A stretch of 5,142 nt of DNA from Caldifarciminota bacterium (GTDB taxonomy: Bacteria > Hydrothermota > UBA3072 > WFRC01). Shown here one piece after another: positions 1 to 5,142 of this stretch. The notes below the pieces were generated by a model. The model was not told where the DNA came from. It searched no databases and saw nothing but the letters and a program-made list of their open reading frames with translations. The stretch spans positions 1-5,142 of the forward strand of contig WFRC01000304.1 in assembly GCA_015486685.1 (NCBI GenBank), read 5' to 3'. The position numbers and the translations under genes were made by a program. How positions within the stretch are numbered: position 1 is the first letter of the stretch; each line of letters opens with the position of its first letter.

Positions 1-275
1 TGTCTTAAGGCTACAGCAGAAGAAGCACATGCATCTTCTACCCTAGTTGCAGGTATATGAAGCAATCCAAGGTAATCTGCTACTATAGCAGCCATATGTT
101 CCTGCTCAACAAACGTACCCCCTGTAAAATTTGCTACATAAATAGAATCTATCTTATCTACACCCGAATTCTTTATAGCTTCTAAACTAGACTCAACAGC
201 CAAATCTCTCCATGATTTCTCCCACAAATATCCAAACTGGGTTACACCCGTTCCAACAACTGCTACTTCTCTCAC
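1..275 (-). CDS. Thiolase (acetyl-CoA C-acetyltransferase-like), N-terminal part, cut by window edge
   Basis: Only the first 91 codons are visible; the gene continues past base 1. My translation begins with a GTG start (MREVAVVGTGVTQFG), the usual opening of archaeal-type/SCP2-like thiolases, and reaches the nucleophilic-cysteine motif DACASSAVALR with the cysteine at residue 83, close to where family members carry it. The start is supported by a purine-rich ribosome binding site 8 bases upstream, inside the end of the preceding gene. Only 4 bases separate it from the HMG-CoA synthase stop codon, so the two are almost certainly co-transcribed and probably translationally coupled. In archaea the equivalent pair forms a complex, with a small DUF35/OB-fold protein, that channels acetoacetyl-CoA from thiolase to HMG-CoA synthase. 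The same role, in either direction, is inferred here. Thiolases acting on other 3-oxoacyl-CoAs, such as benzylsuccinate-pathway types, share this N-terminus, so the substrate is not proven. Confidence 0.9.
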   Translation of the reverse strand, partial: MREVAVVGTGVTQFGYLWEKSWRDLAVESSLEAIKNSGVDKIDSIYVANFTGGTFVEQEHMAAIVADYLGLLHIPATRVEDACASSAVALR

Positions 276-279
276 TATT

Positions 280-1326
280 CTAGCCCTCCCTCATCTTAAT
301 TTTTCCTCTTAAGAATGCATAAGTAGCGTAGTTAATGTATTTCTTTCTCTCTGCATAATCCTTAAGAAGAGGAGCATTGTTTCTAACTTTTTCTAATCTC
401 TCTGTAACTTTAAAAATGAAAGAGTCACTTCCTGCACCAGATCCAAATGATGTGACAAGAATTGTGTCTCCAGCTTTTGCCACATCAAGCACAGATGCTA
501 ATCCCAATAGAGAACATCCAGAATAGGTATTACCTATATAAGGTGCCACCCATCCAGGTTCAAATTGTTCTTTAGTAAACCCTAACATCTTCGATGCTCT
601 TAATGGAAATGCACCGTTAGGCTGATGGAAAACACAGTATGTTATATCCTTTGGAGTCATACCAGCTATCTCCATAACTTTTTTAGCCGAATTTATAACA
701 TGATGGAAATAAGCTGGCTTTCCTGTAAATGGACCTGTGTGAGTAGGATAAGACTGACCATCTCTTCTCCAAAAATCGGGCGTGTCTGTGGTATAAGAAT
801 AAGTAGCTATTACTTCGGCTAACACATTGTCACTACCCATTATAAAGGCTGCTCCGCCAGCAGCTGCGGTATACTCTAAAGGATCTTTTGGCGCTCCTTG
901 AGATGTATCAGAGCCTATACCCAATCCGTATTTTATTTCACCGGCCTTAACAAGACCGTAAACAACAAAAACGGTCTCACTTCCTGCCTTACATGCAAAT
1001 TCATAGTCAGCAACATGAGCCTCTGGTGTTATACCTAAAGCATCAGCTACTATCGTTGCCGAAGGTTTAACTGCATAAGGCTTAGACTCAGAACCTATAT
1101 AAACCGCACCGATTTCCTGGGGGTCTATCTCTGCTCTCTTTAAAGCGTTTCTTGCAGCCTCATAAGCTATTGTTACAGAATCCTCATCCTTGGCTGGCAC
1201 TGTTTTTTCTCTTACCAGCAAATTCTTCTTCATTACCTCCCCGTCTTCACCCCATTGAGCAGCAATTTCTTCTACTTTGATTCTTCGTTTCGGAACATAG
1301 CATCCATAACCTGCTATACCTACCAT
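280..1326 (-). CDS. Archaeal-type hydroxymethylglutaryl-CoA synthase
   Basis: This 348-residue protein matches the usual length and sequence of the archaeal HMG-CoA synthase family. The enzyme condenses acetyl-CoA with acetoacetyl-CoA to give HMG-CoA; the chemistry is reversible. The thiolase-fold catalytic set is intact: general acid/base Glu80 (YIGSES), nucleophile Cys112 (EFACKAG), His234 (VFHQPNG), and the substrate-pocket stretches YIGNTYSG (263-270) and FGSGAGSDS (294-302). The N-terminus MVGIAGYGCYVPKRRIKVEEIA and the C-terminal ATYAFLRGKIKM tail are also typical of archaeal members. No signal peptide or membrane segment is seen, so it is cytoplasmic. The ATG is preceded by AGGAGG at 8 bases. 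It follows the acyl-CoA dehydrogenase by 23 bases and precedes the thiolase by 4. In archaea this pair feeds the mevalonate pathway. Here, next to an isovaleryl-CoA dehydrogenase-like gene under sigma-54 control, a catabolic role (HMG-CoA cleavage) or another acyl condensation is equally possible. Confidence 0.92.
   Translation of the reverse strand: MVGIAGYGCYVPKRRIKVEEIAAQWGEDGEVMKKNLLVREKTVPAKDEDSVTIAYEAARNALKRAEIDPQEIGAVYIGSESKPYAVKPSATIVADALGITPEAHVADYEFACKAGSETVFVVYGLVKAGEIKYGLGIGSDTSQGAPKDPLEYTAAAGGAAFIMGSDNVLAEVIATYSYTTDTPDFWRRDGQSYPTHTGPFTGKPAYFHHVINSAKKVMEIAGMTPKDITYCVFHQPNGAFPLRASKMLGFTKEQFEPGWVAPYIGNTYSGCSLLGLASVLDVAKAGDTILVTSFGSGAGSDSFIFKVTERLEKVRNNAPLLKDYAERKKYINYATYAFLRGKIKMREG
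284..290 (-). promoter_or_regulatory. Ribosome binding site for the thiolase GTG start
   Basis: On the minus strand the sequence reads GGGAGGG, 8 bases before the GTG at 275-273. It lies within the last codons of the HMG-CoA synthase gene. It decides the non-ATG start of the thiolase and suggests translational coupling. Confidence 0.75.
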
Positions 1327-1334
1327 ACTAAAAA

Positions 1335-1340
1335 CCTCCT
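1335..1340 (-). promoter_or_regulatory. Ribosome binding site of HMG-CoA synthase gene
   Basis: A perfect AGGAGG on the minus strand, 8 bases before the ATG at 1326-1324, in the 23-base gap after the acyl-CoA dehydrogenase stop codon. It fixes the start of the synthase. Confidence 0.8.
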
Positions 1341-1349
1341 CTGTAAAAT

Positions 1350-2513
1350 TTATATATTATCAAAGCCTTGCTCTATTCTTCTTCCAAGTATAATCTTCAT
1401 CATTTCTATAGTACCAGCCCCTATATCATACAGTTTAGCGTCTCTCCAATACATCTGAACACGATAATCGGTTGTATAACCATAACCTCCCAACACTTGT
1501 ATAGCTTCCTCTGCGGCTTTTACGGCTGCCCTAGCAGAAGACATTTTAACTAAAGCTGTTGCTGCTCTTAGCTTTCTTGAACCTGGGAATTTCCTCCATG
1601 TTTCAGCAAGATTGTACAAGTACATCCTGTTAAGCTCTAATTGAGTTAGCATATATCCTAATTTTTCTTGTATAAGTTGATATTTGGCTATGGGCTGACC
1701 AAACTGTATTCTCTCTTTTGCATAATTAGAAGCAACATCTAAAGAACCCTTGATCATTCCTAAGTTACTACCTGATAAACCTATTCTTTCAACATCTAAC
1801 CCTTCCATCATTATATGTATACCTTCACCTTCTGCTCTAAGAAGATTTTCTTCAGGAACTTCAGTATCACTAAATGTAACTATACCTGTAGGAGAAGCAC
1901 GCATACCCATCTTATGTATCTTTTCTACACTAATGTTTCCGAAATCCTTTTCAACTATGAAAGCTGATACCCCTCTCTTAGGGTCATCAGAAGTACGAGC
2001 ATATACAACAAATATGTCAGCCACAGGACCGTTAGTTATAAAAATCTTTGTTCCCCTGAGTATATATCTATCTCCCTTTTTTATAGCTTTTGTTTTAGGG
2101 TGAGCAGCATCTGAACCAATCTCAGGCTCAGTTATACATATAGCTGCAACTTTTTCTCCAGACGCTATAGGAGGTATATATTTTTCTTTTTGCTTTTTAT
2201 TTCCACCTCTATTTATAACGTTTCCAGCCAGTATAGCATGTGCACCTAATGTCATAGCAATCGCAGGAGAATAAACAGACATTTCTTCATGAATTACTAC
2301 ACTGGTAAGTAAATCATCTCCTAACCCTCCAAGGTCTTCATCCAACATCATACCTGTTAGCCCTAAATCCCCCATTTTTTTCCACAAGTCTGGGGGCATA
2401 TACTCCTTTTCGTCCCATTCCAAAGCATCCTTAAATTCTCTTTCACAAAACTCCCTTACCGATTCAGCAAACTCTACTACTTCCTCACGCAGGCCCAATT
2501 TTGAAATAAGCAT
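1350..2513 (-). CDS. Acyl-CoA dehydrogenase, isovaleryl-CoA dehydrogenase type
   Basis: This 387-residue FAD enzyme has the full family layout: N-terminal helical domain (about 1-120), beta domain with the flavin/substrate stretch ICITEPEIGSDAA (125-137) and KIFITNG (156-162), and C-terminal helical domain with ERIQFGQPI (267-275) and the signature QVLGGYGYTTDYRVQMYWRDAKL (339-361). The common catalytic-Glu site (YEGT in short-chain enzymes) reads GAGT here, with Ala366. Instead, Glu242 in MEGLDVERI aligns with the helix-G catalytic base of isovaleryl-CoA dehydrogenase, which also has DAKLYEIGAGTSE. The enzyme is therefore probably active and may oxidise isovaleryl-CoA or another branched acyl-CoA to the 2-enoyl-CoA, passing electrons to electron-transfer flavoprotein. 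Other helix-G-base members (citronellyl-CoA dehydrogenase, CaiA-like reductases) remain possible. It is the first gene of an operon with HMG-CoA synthase and thiolase, starting 7 bases after AGGGGGA and downstream of a sigma-54 promoter. Confidence 0.93.
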   Translation of the reverse strand: MLISKLGLREEVVEFAESVREFCEREFKDALEWDEKEYMPPDLWKKMGDLGLTGMMLDEDLGGLGDDLLTSVVIHEEMSVYSPAIAMTLGAHAILAGNVINRGGNKKQKEKYIPPIASGEKVAAICITEPEIGSDAAHPKTKAIKKGDRYILRGTKIFITNGPVADIFVVYARTSDDPKRGVSAFIVEKDFGNISVEKIHKMGMRASPTGIVTFSDTEVPEENLLRAEGEGIHIMMEGLDVERIGLSGSNLGMIKGSLDVASNYAKERIQFGQPIAKYQLIQEKLGYMLTQLELNRMYLYNLAETWRKFPGSRKLRAATALVKMSSARAAVKAAEEAIQVLGGYGYTTDYRVQMYWRDAKLYDIGAGTIEMMKIILGRRIEQGFDNI

Positions 2514-2520
2514 AATAAAA

Positions 2521-2527
2521 TCCCCCT
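2521..2527 (-). promoter_or_regulatory. Ribosome binding site of the acyl-CoA dehydrogenase gene
   Basis: AGGGGGA on the minus strand, 7 bases before the ATG at 2513-2511. It supports this start and lies within the short leader predicted from the sigma-54 promoter. Confidence 0.7.
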
Positions 2528-2550
2528 TTTTTATACTTTATCCTTATTAG

Positions 2551-2567
2551 AGCAAAAGTCGTACCAA
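2551..2567 (-). promoter_or_regulatory. Sigma-54 (-24/-12) promoter of the acyl-CoA dehydrogenase operon
   Basis: The minus strand reads TTGGTACGACTTTTGCT. The family consensus is TTGGCACG-N4-TTGCT, so only one core base differs (C to T). The invariant GG (2565-2564) and GC (2553-2552) are separated by exactly 10 bases, as sigma-54 holoenzyme requires. Transcription would begin about 12 bases after the GC, near 2540, giving a leader of about 27 bases that contains the AGGGGGA ribosome binding site. A sigma-54 activator gene lies immediately upstream, which strongly supports the call. Confidence 0.88.
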
Positions 2568-2594
2568 ACTTATAGTAAAGCTATTTAATAAGCA

Positions 2595-2609
2595 TTAAAC
2601 AGTAATATT
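2595..2609. repeat. Short direct repeat in control region, copy A
   Basis: The minus strand reads AATATTACTGTTTAA. It matches a second copy at 2739-2753 in 14 of 15 bases, including 12 consecutive identical bases, and lies 28 bp upstream of the sigma-54 promoter element. It may bind a second regulator, or it may be chance in AT-rich DNA. Confidence 0.4.
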
Positions 2610-2692
2610 CTACTTAAAATGGCTTTTTACGAAAAAATACACACATTTAATTTCATAATTTCACTAAATTATTAAATTATCAAAAACAAATA

Positions 2693-2710
2693 TGATTTAA
2701 TTCTGAATCA
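2693..2710. promoter_or_regulatory. Putative activator binding site, promoter-proximal copy
   Basis: The minus strand reads TGATTCAGAATTAAATCA. It matches the dyad TGATTC-N6-GAATCA in 11 of 12 arm positions and has the same 18-base length as the two sites near 2761-2798. Its centre lies about 137 bp upstream of the promoter GG. It is inferred to be a weaker third upstream activating site. The region is AT-rich, so chance is a larger worry here than for the perfect palindrome. Confidence 0.5.
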
Positions 2711-2738
2711 CATAATGAAAATATATATAAATTCCCCG

Positions 2739-2753
2739 TTTAACAGTAATATT
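2739..2753. repeat. Short direct repeat in control region, copy B
   Basis: The minus strand reads AATATTACTGTTAAA. It is the partner of the copy at 2595-2609, in the same orientation and 144 bp away, and it lies 5 bp from the edge of the 22-bp palindrome. Its function is unknown. Confidence 0.4.
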
Positions 2754-2758
2754 AAGCT

Positions 2759-2780
2759 CATGATTCTATATAGAATCATG
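2759..2780. promoter_or_regulatory. Perfect 22-bp palindrome, probable upstream activating sequence
   Basis: All 22 bases form a perfect inverted repeat with arms CATGATTCTAT and ATAGAATCATG. Its inner 18 bases (2761-2778) give the strongest copy of a TGATTC-N6-GAATCA dyad. The centre lies about 205 bp upstream of the -24 GG, in the normal range for enhancers of sigma-54 activators. The adjacent gene encodes such an activator with a Fis-type helix-turn-helix, which binds dyads of about this size, so that protein is the likely ligand. It is not a rho-independent terminator: the stem is AT-rich and no T-run follows on either strand. Confidence 0.72.
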
Positions 2781-2798
2781 TATTTCTAAATAGAATCA
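2781..2798. promoter_or_regulatory. Second probable activator site, overlapping the regulator stop codon
   Basis: The minus strand reads TGATTCTATTTAGAAATA, matching the inner 18 bases of the neighbouring palindrome at 15 of 18 positions. One arm (TGATTC) is perfect and the other has decayed. The centre-to-centre distance to the palindrome is exactly 20 bp, about two helical turns, so two dimers could bind the same DNA face. The first three bases on the minus strand are the regulator's TGA stop codon. Confidence 0.6.
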
Positions 2799-4109
2799 GA
2801 TTATGCCATATTTTTTCAGCTTCTTAAATATACTAGACTGGCTAACTTTTAAAGCCCTGGCTACTTTTCTTGTGCTCCTATACTTTAAGTAAAATTCTTC
2901 AAGTATGGATTTTTCGTAAGATTCAACCATATCCTTTAAGTTTTCACTAGGGCCATGGGGGTTATTTTTTTGCATACTATCACTTTCGTAATAATCTTTT
3001 ATGGAAATTATATCGCTCTTGGAATAAAAAAACATCCTTTCTACTATACCCCTAAGTTCTCTAACGTTGCCTTCTAATCTAAGTGTTTCTAATAACCTTA
3101 TCAATTCAGGAGACAAAAGCTTTTTGGTTTTATAAGTATCATTTAAGTTATCTAGAAAATACTTGGCAAGCATTTTTATATCCTCTACCCTTTCTCTGAG
3201 GGGTGGTATGTATATGTATATGGTACTTAATCTATAGTATAAGTCTTTTCTAAACTTTCCCTCCAACATTAGTTTTCTTAAATCTCTATTTGTAGCTGCT
3301 ATAACTCTAACATCAACTTTTGTAGGTTTAGAGGAGCCTATTTTCATAAACTCTTTTTCCTCCAAAAATCTGAGCAATTTAGCCTGAGAAACAAAAGGCA
3401 TTTCACCTATTTCATCCAGTAAAATGGTACCTTTATTTGCCAATTCTAAAATACCTTTCTTGCCTGCCTTATTAGAACCAGTAAAACTACCAGGCTCATA
3501 ACCAAATAACTCAGATTCAAGTAAGGATTCTGGTATAGCAGCACAGTTTATAGGTATAAAAGGACGGTTTTTATACTTCCCAGCATAATGTATAAGTTTG
3601 GCTACCACTTCTTTTCCTGTACCTGTTTCACCATATATCAGAACCGGTAAATCAATATTCGAAGCTTTTATAGCTATATTTAACACTCTTTGCATCTTAT
3701 CACTCTGAGCTACAATACCATATTCTATAGGAAGAACATTGTTATTTTCTTTCTTATCGTCAGGGAATATATTAGATATATCATAAATTGTGTTTACAAC
3801 ATACTTTAACCTACCATCATTATCAAAAATTGGCTTTCCTTGAGATAGAAGTCTTTTCCCTGTTTTTGTGTTAAAAGATACAGTTACCGGGCTTTTTGTC
3901 TTTAAAATGTGCAAAGTAGCTGAATTAGAAAAATATTTTGAACCAACTAATTCTTTTAAGGACTTACCTATAACCTCGTTTTTTGATATTAAAGATATCT
4001 GCTCAAATACTTTATTTACCCATATCGTAACACCATTACCATCTGCAACATATATACCAACACCCAAATTATCTACTATATCTATTAACTCTGACTGTTC
4101 AAAATTCAT
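2796..4109 (-). CDS. PAS-domain sigma-54-dependent transcriptional activator
   Basis: With the ATG at 4109 the protein has 437 residues. In order it shows a PAS sensor domain (about 9-110; GIYVADGNGVTIWVN), an AAA+ sigma-54 activation domain (about 130-350) and a C-terminal Fis-type helix-turn-helix (about 412-436; STRKVARALKVSQSSIFKKLKK). The ATPase has Walker A GETGTGKE (160-167), Walker B GTILLDE (227-233), the YYRLS arginine region and GNVREL (347-352). The sigma-54-contacting GAFTGA loop reads GSFTGS (207-212), a departure from consensus. There is no response-regulator receiver domain, so activation probably depends on a small ligand or partner sensed by PAS. The open frame extends to a TTG at 4130, adding seven residues; neither start has a clear ribosome binding site, and ATG is preferred. 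The gene follows the hydrolase gene by 9 or 30 bases, so the two probably share a transcript. The promoter and dyad sites downstream suggest it activates the acyl-CoA dehydrogenase operon. Confidence 0.93.
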   Translation of the reverse strand: MNFEQSELIDIVDNLGVGIYVADGNGVTIWVNKVFEQISLISKNEVIGKSLKELVGSKYFSNSATLHILKTKSPVTVSFNTKTGKRLLSQGKPIFDNDGRLKYVVNTIYDISNIFPDDKKENNNVLPIEYGIVAQSDKMQRVLNIAIKASNIDLPVLIYGETGTGKEVVAKLIHYAGKYKNRPFIPINCAAIPESLLESELFGYEPGSFTGSNKAGKKGILELANKGTILLDEIGEMPFVSQAKLLRFLEEKEFMKIGSSKPTKVDVRVIAATNRDLRKLMLEGKFRKDLYYRLSTIYIYIPPLRERVEDIKMLAKYFLDNLNDTYKTKKLLSPELIRLLETLRLEGNVRELRGIVERMFFYSKSDIISIKDYYESDSMQKNNPHGPSENLKDMVESYEKSILEEFYLKYRSTRKVARALKVSQSSIFKKLKKYGII

Positions 4110-4139
4110 AATTAGCGTAATAAAAACCAAATAAGCAAT

Positions 4140-5138
4140 TTATATAATTTCATAAACAAACACCGTTCCATCATTTTTCTCTACCAAACTTTTTTTAACC
4201 TTACTTCTGTGTAGTAACTCCTCTAAATGAGCTACAGTTTCTAAATGAGCAAACCACTTTTGAATTGAAGGAAATGAATTCCAATCTGGAAAACTAATGT
4301 CCCAACTCATCTCTGAAGCTATTTGATATGCATCAAGCCTTCTATCCTTCAAAACATCCAAAGTTTCCTTGGTTCTCAAACGATGATGCTCTCTTATTTC
4401 ATTTATTCTACCCCTAAAATCCTTAATTGGATTTCTGTGTCCGGCAAAAGCAATCTTTACATCAAGATTGTAGACCTTATCAAGACTTCTAAGATAATCA
4501 GATAATGGATTAATATAAGTAGACATAGATGATATATTAGGAGTTATATTTCCTAATACATGATCCCCACAAAATAAGATAAGACTATCCGCATCATATA
4601 AACAAATATGGCCTTTTGTATGTCCCGGTGTTTTTATAACTTTTAGCTTTCTTCCACACATATCTATAATATCACCATCTTCAACATAAGTTATGTTGCT
4701 ACCTTTAGGCTTCTGTGGGGGAAATAAATATCCAGGATGATGTCTTACAGCATCATCTAAAAAATCACTGGGAAATCCATATATCCTGGAAAATTCTTTT
4801 TCTCTATTCCAAAAAGTTTCTGTATCTTCAACAGGAAATATATACGGTAAATCTTCTTTGGAAAGTAAAATTTCACTACTTTCTCTGGCAACATCTCCTA
4901 TAAGACCACAATGATCAGCATGCATATGAGTTAAAAAAAATGTTGCCCTTTCCATATTTACATCGAGCTCACTAATTTCTCTCATAAAAATCTCTCTAGA
5001 TACTTTTCCCCCCAAGCCAACGTCGATAAATAGCCACTCATTGTTTCCTTCTAAAACATAAACATTAGTAAATTTCAAAGGATTCTTTGGTATTGGAATT
5101 TTCAACCTAAATAAACCTTTTAATAATTGCTCAGCCAT
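4140..5138 (-). CDS. Metallo-beta-lactamase-fold hydrolase with C-terminal winged-helix-like region
   Basis: This 332-residue protein has all the metal ligands of a dinuclear metallo-beta-lactamase-fold hydrolase: THMHADHCG (His71, His73, Asp75, His76), PGHTKGH (His173), FCGDH (Asp192) and AGHRNP (His234). After about residue 245 comes a charged helical region resembling the winged-helix tail of LACTB2/glyoxalase-II-like proteins. No signal peptide is seen, so it is probably cytoplasmic. Family members hydrolyse thioesters, esters, lactones or nucleic acids, and the substrate cannot be read from sequence. Beside an acyl-CoA operon, a thioesterase is a reasonable guess. The ATG lies 4 bases from the window edge, so its ribosome binding site is not visible and a start farther upstream cannot be excluded, although the N-terminus fits family members. 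It precedes the sigma-54 regulator closely and is probably co-transcribed with it. Confidence 0.88.
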   Translation of the reverse strand: MAEQLLKGLFRLKIPIPKNPLKFTNVYVLEGNNEWLFIDVGLGGKVSREIFMREISELDVNMERATFFLTHMHADHCGLIGDVARESSEILLSKEDLPYIFPVEDTETFWNREKEFSRIYGFPSDFLDDAVRHHPGYLFPPQKPKGSNITYVEDGDIIDMCGRKLKVIKTPGHTKGHICLYDADSLILFCGDHVLGNITPNISSMSTYINPLSDYLRSLDKVYNLDVKIAFAGHRNPIKDFRGRINEIREHHRLRTKETLDVLKDRRLDAYQIASEMSWDISFPDWNSFPSIQKWFAHLETVAHLEELLHRSKVKKSLVEKNDGTVFVYEII

Positions 5139-5142
5139 ACAA

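Noticed and set aside
1405..1425. Loss of the catalytic glutamate in the acyl-CoA dehydrogenase (GAGT where short-chain enzymes have YEGT)
   Set aside because: Isovaleryl-CoA dehydrogenase also has GAGT there and uses a helix-G glutamate; Glu242 in GLDVERI occupies that position, so the enzyme is not evidently inactive.
1750..2103. Plus-strand open frame of 117 codons
   Set aside because: It lies wholly inside the well-supported acyl-CoA dehydrogenase gene on the other strand, has no ribosome binding site or recognisable domain, and is a reverse-strand shadow.
2571..2610. Sigma-70-type -35/-10 promoter upstream of the acyl-CoA dehydrogenase
   Set aside because: Several TATAAT-like strings can be picked from this AT-rich stretch, but none has a convincing -35 partner, while the sigma-54 promoter is near consensus.
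2675..2690. Integration host factor site in the AT-rich spacer
   Set aside because: TATCAA matches the core, but the required TTR element at the right spacing is absent. The run is simply AT-rich.
2759..2780. The 22-bp palindrome as a rho-independent terminator for the regulator gene
   Set aside because: The stem is AT-rich with no GC clamp, there is no natural loop within the perfect dyad, and no T-run follows on either strand. Related dyad copies nearby fit protein binding better.
3868..4134. Plus-strand open frame of 88 codons opposite the regulator's PAS domain
   Set aside because: It is a shadow of the PAS-coding region with no recognisable product or upstream signals; the other short plus-strand frames were rejected for the same reason.

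Overview
The window is a piece of an AT-rich genome in which every supported gene lies on the minus strand, so reading order runs from high to low coordinates. In that order it holds a metallo-beta-lactamase-fold hydrolase (4140-5138), a sigma-54 enhancer-binding regulator with a PAS sensor (2796-4109, or 4130 if a TTG start is used), a 282-base AT-rich control region, an acyl-CoA dehydrogenase of the isovaleryl-CoA dehydrogenase type (1350-2513), an archaeal-type 3-hydroxy-3-methylglutaryl-CoA (HMG-CoA) synthase (280-1326), and the first 91 codons of a thiolase that runs off the window at base 1.

The sigma-54 activator and the matching -24/-12 promoter mark the organism as a bacterium. The A+T-rich sequence, frequent ATA and AGA/AGG codons, strong AGGAGG-type ribosome binding sites and acyl-CoA catabolism would fit an anaerobic, perhaps thermophilic, bacterium, but the sequence does not fix the phylum. 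The HMG-CoA synthase and thiolase are of the kind paired in archaeal mevalonate operons, so in this setting they suggest an ancient or transferred module.

The control region is the most informative non-coding part. A near-consensus sigma-54 promoter (TTGGTACG-N4-TTGCT) ends 37 bases before the dehydrogenase start codon. Farther upstream are three copies of an 18-bp dyad built on TGATTC-N6-GAATCA. One is embedded in a perfect 22-bp palindrome; a second, exactly 20 bp away, overlaps the regulator's own stop codon. This is the classic layout of an enhancer-binding protein gene next to the operon it switches on.

Together the genes suggest a regulated branched-acyl-CoA module. The dehydrogenase would make an enoyl-CoA such as 3-methylcrotonyl-CoA from isovaleryl-CoA. 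The synthase/thiolase pair interconverts HMG-CoA, acetoacetyl-CoA and acetyl-CoA. One attractive but unproven reading is leucine or isovalerate breakdown in which HMG-CoA is cleaved by reversal of the synthase and thiolase instead of by HMG-CoA lyase. The carboxylase and hydratase that this would need are not in the window.
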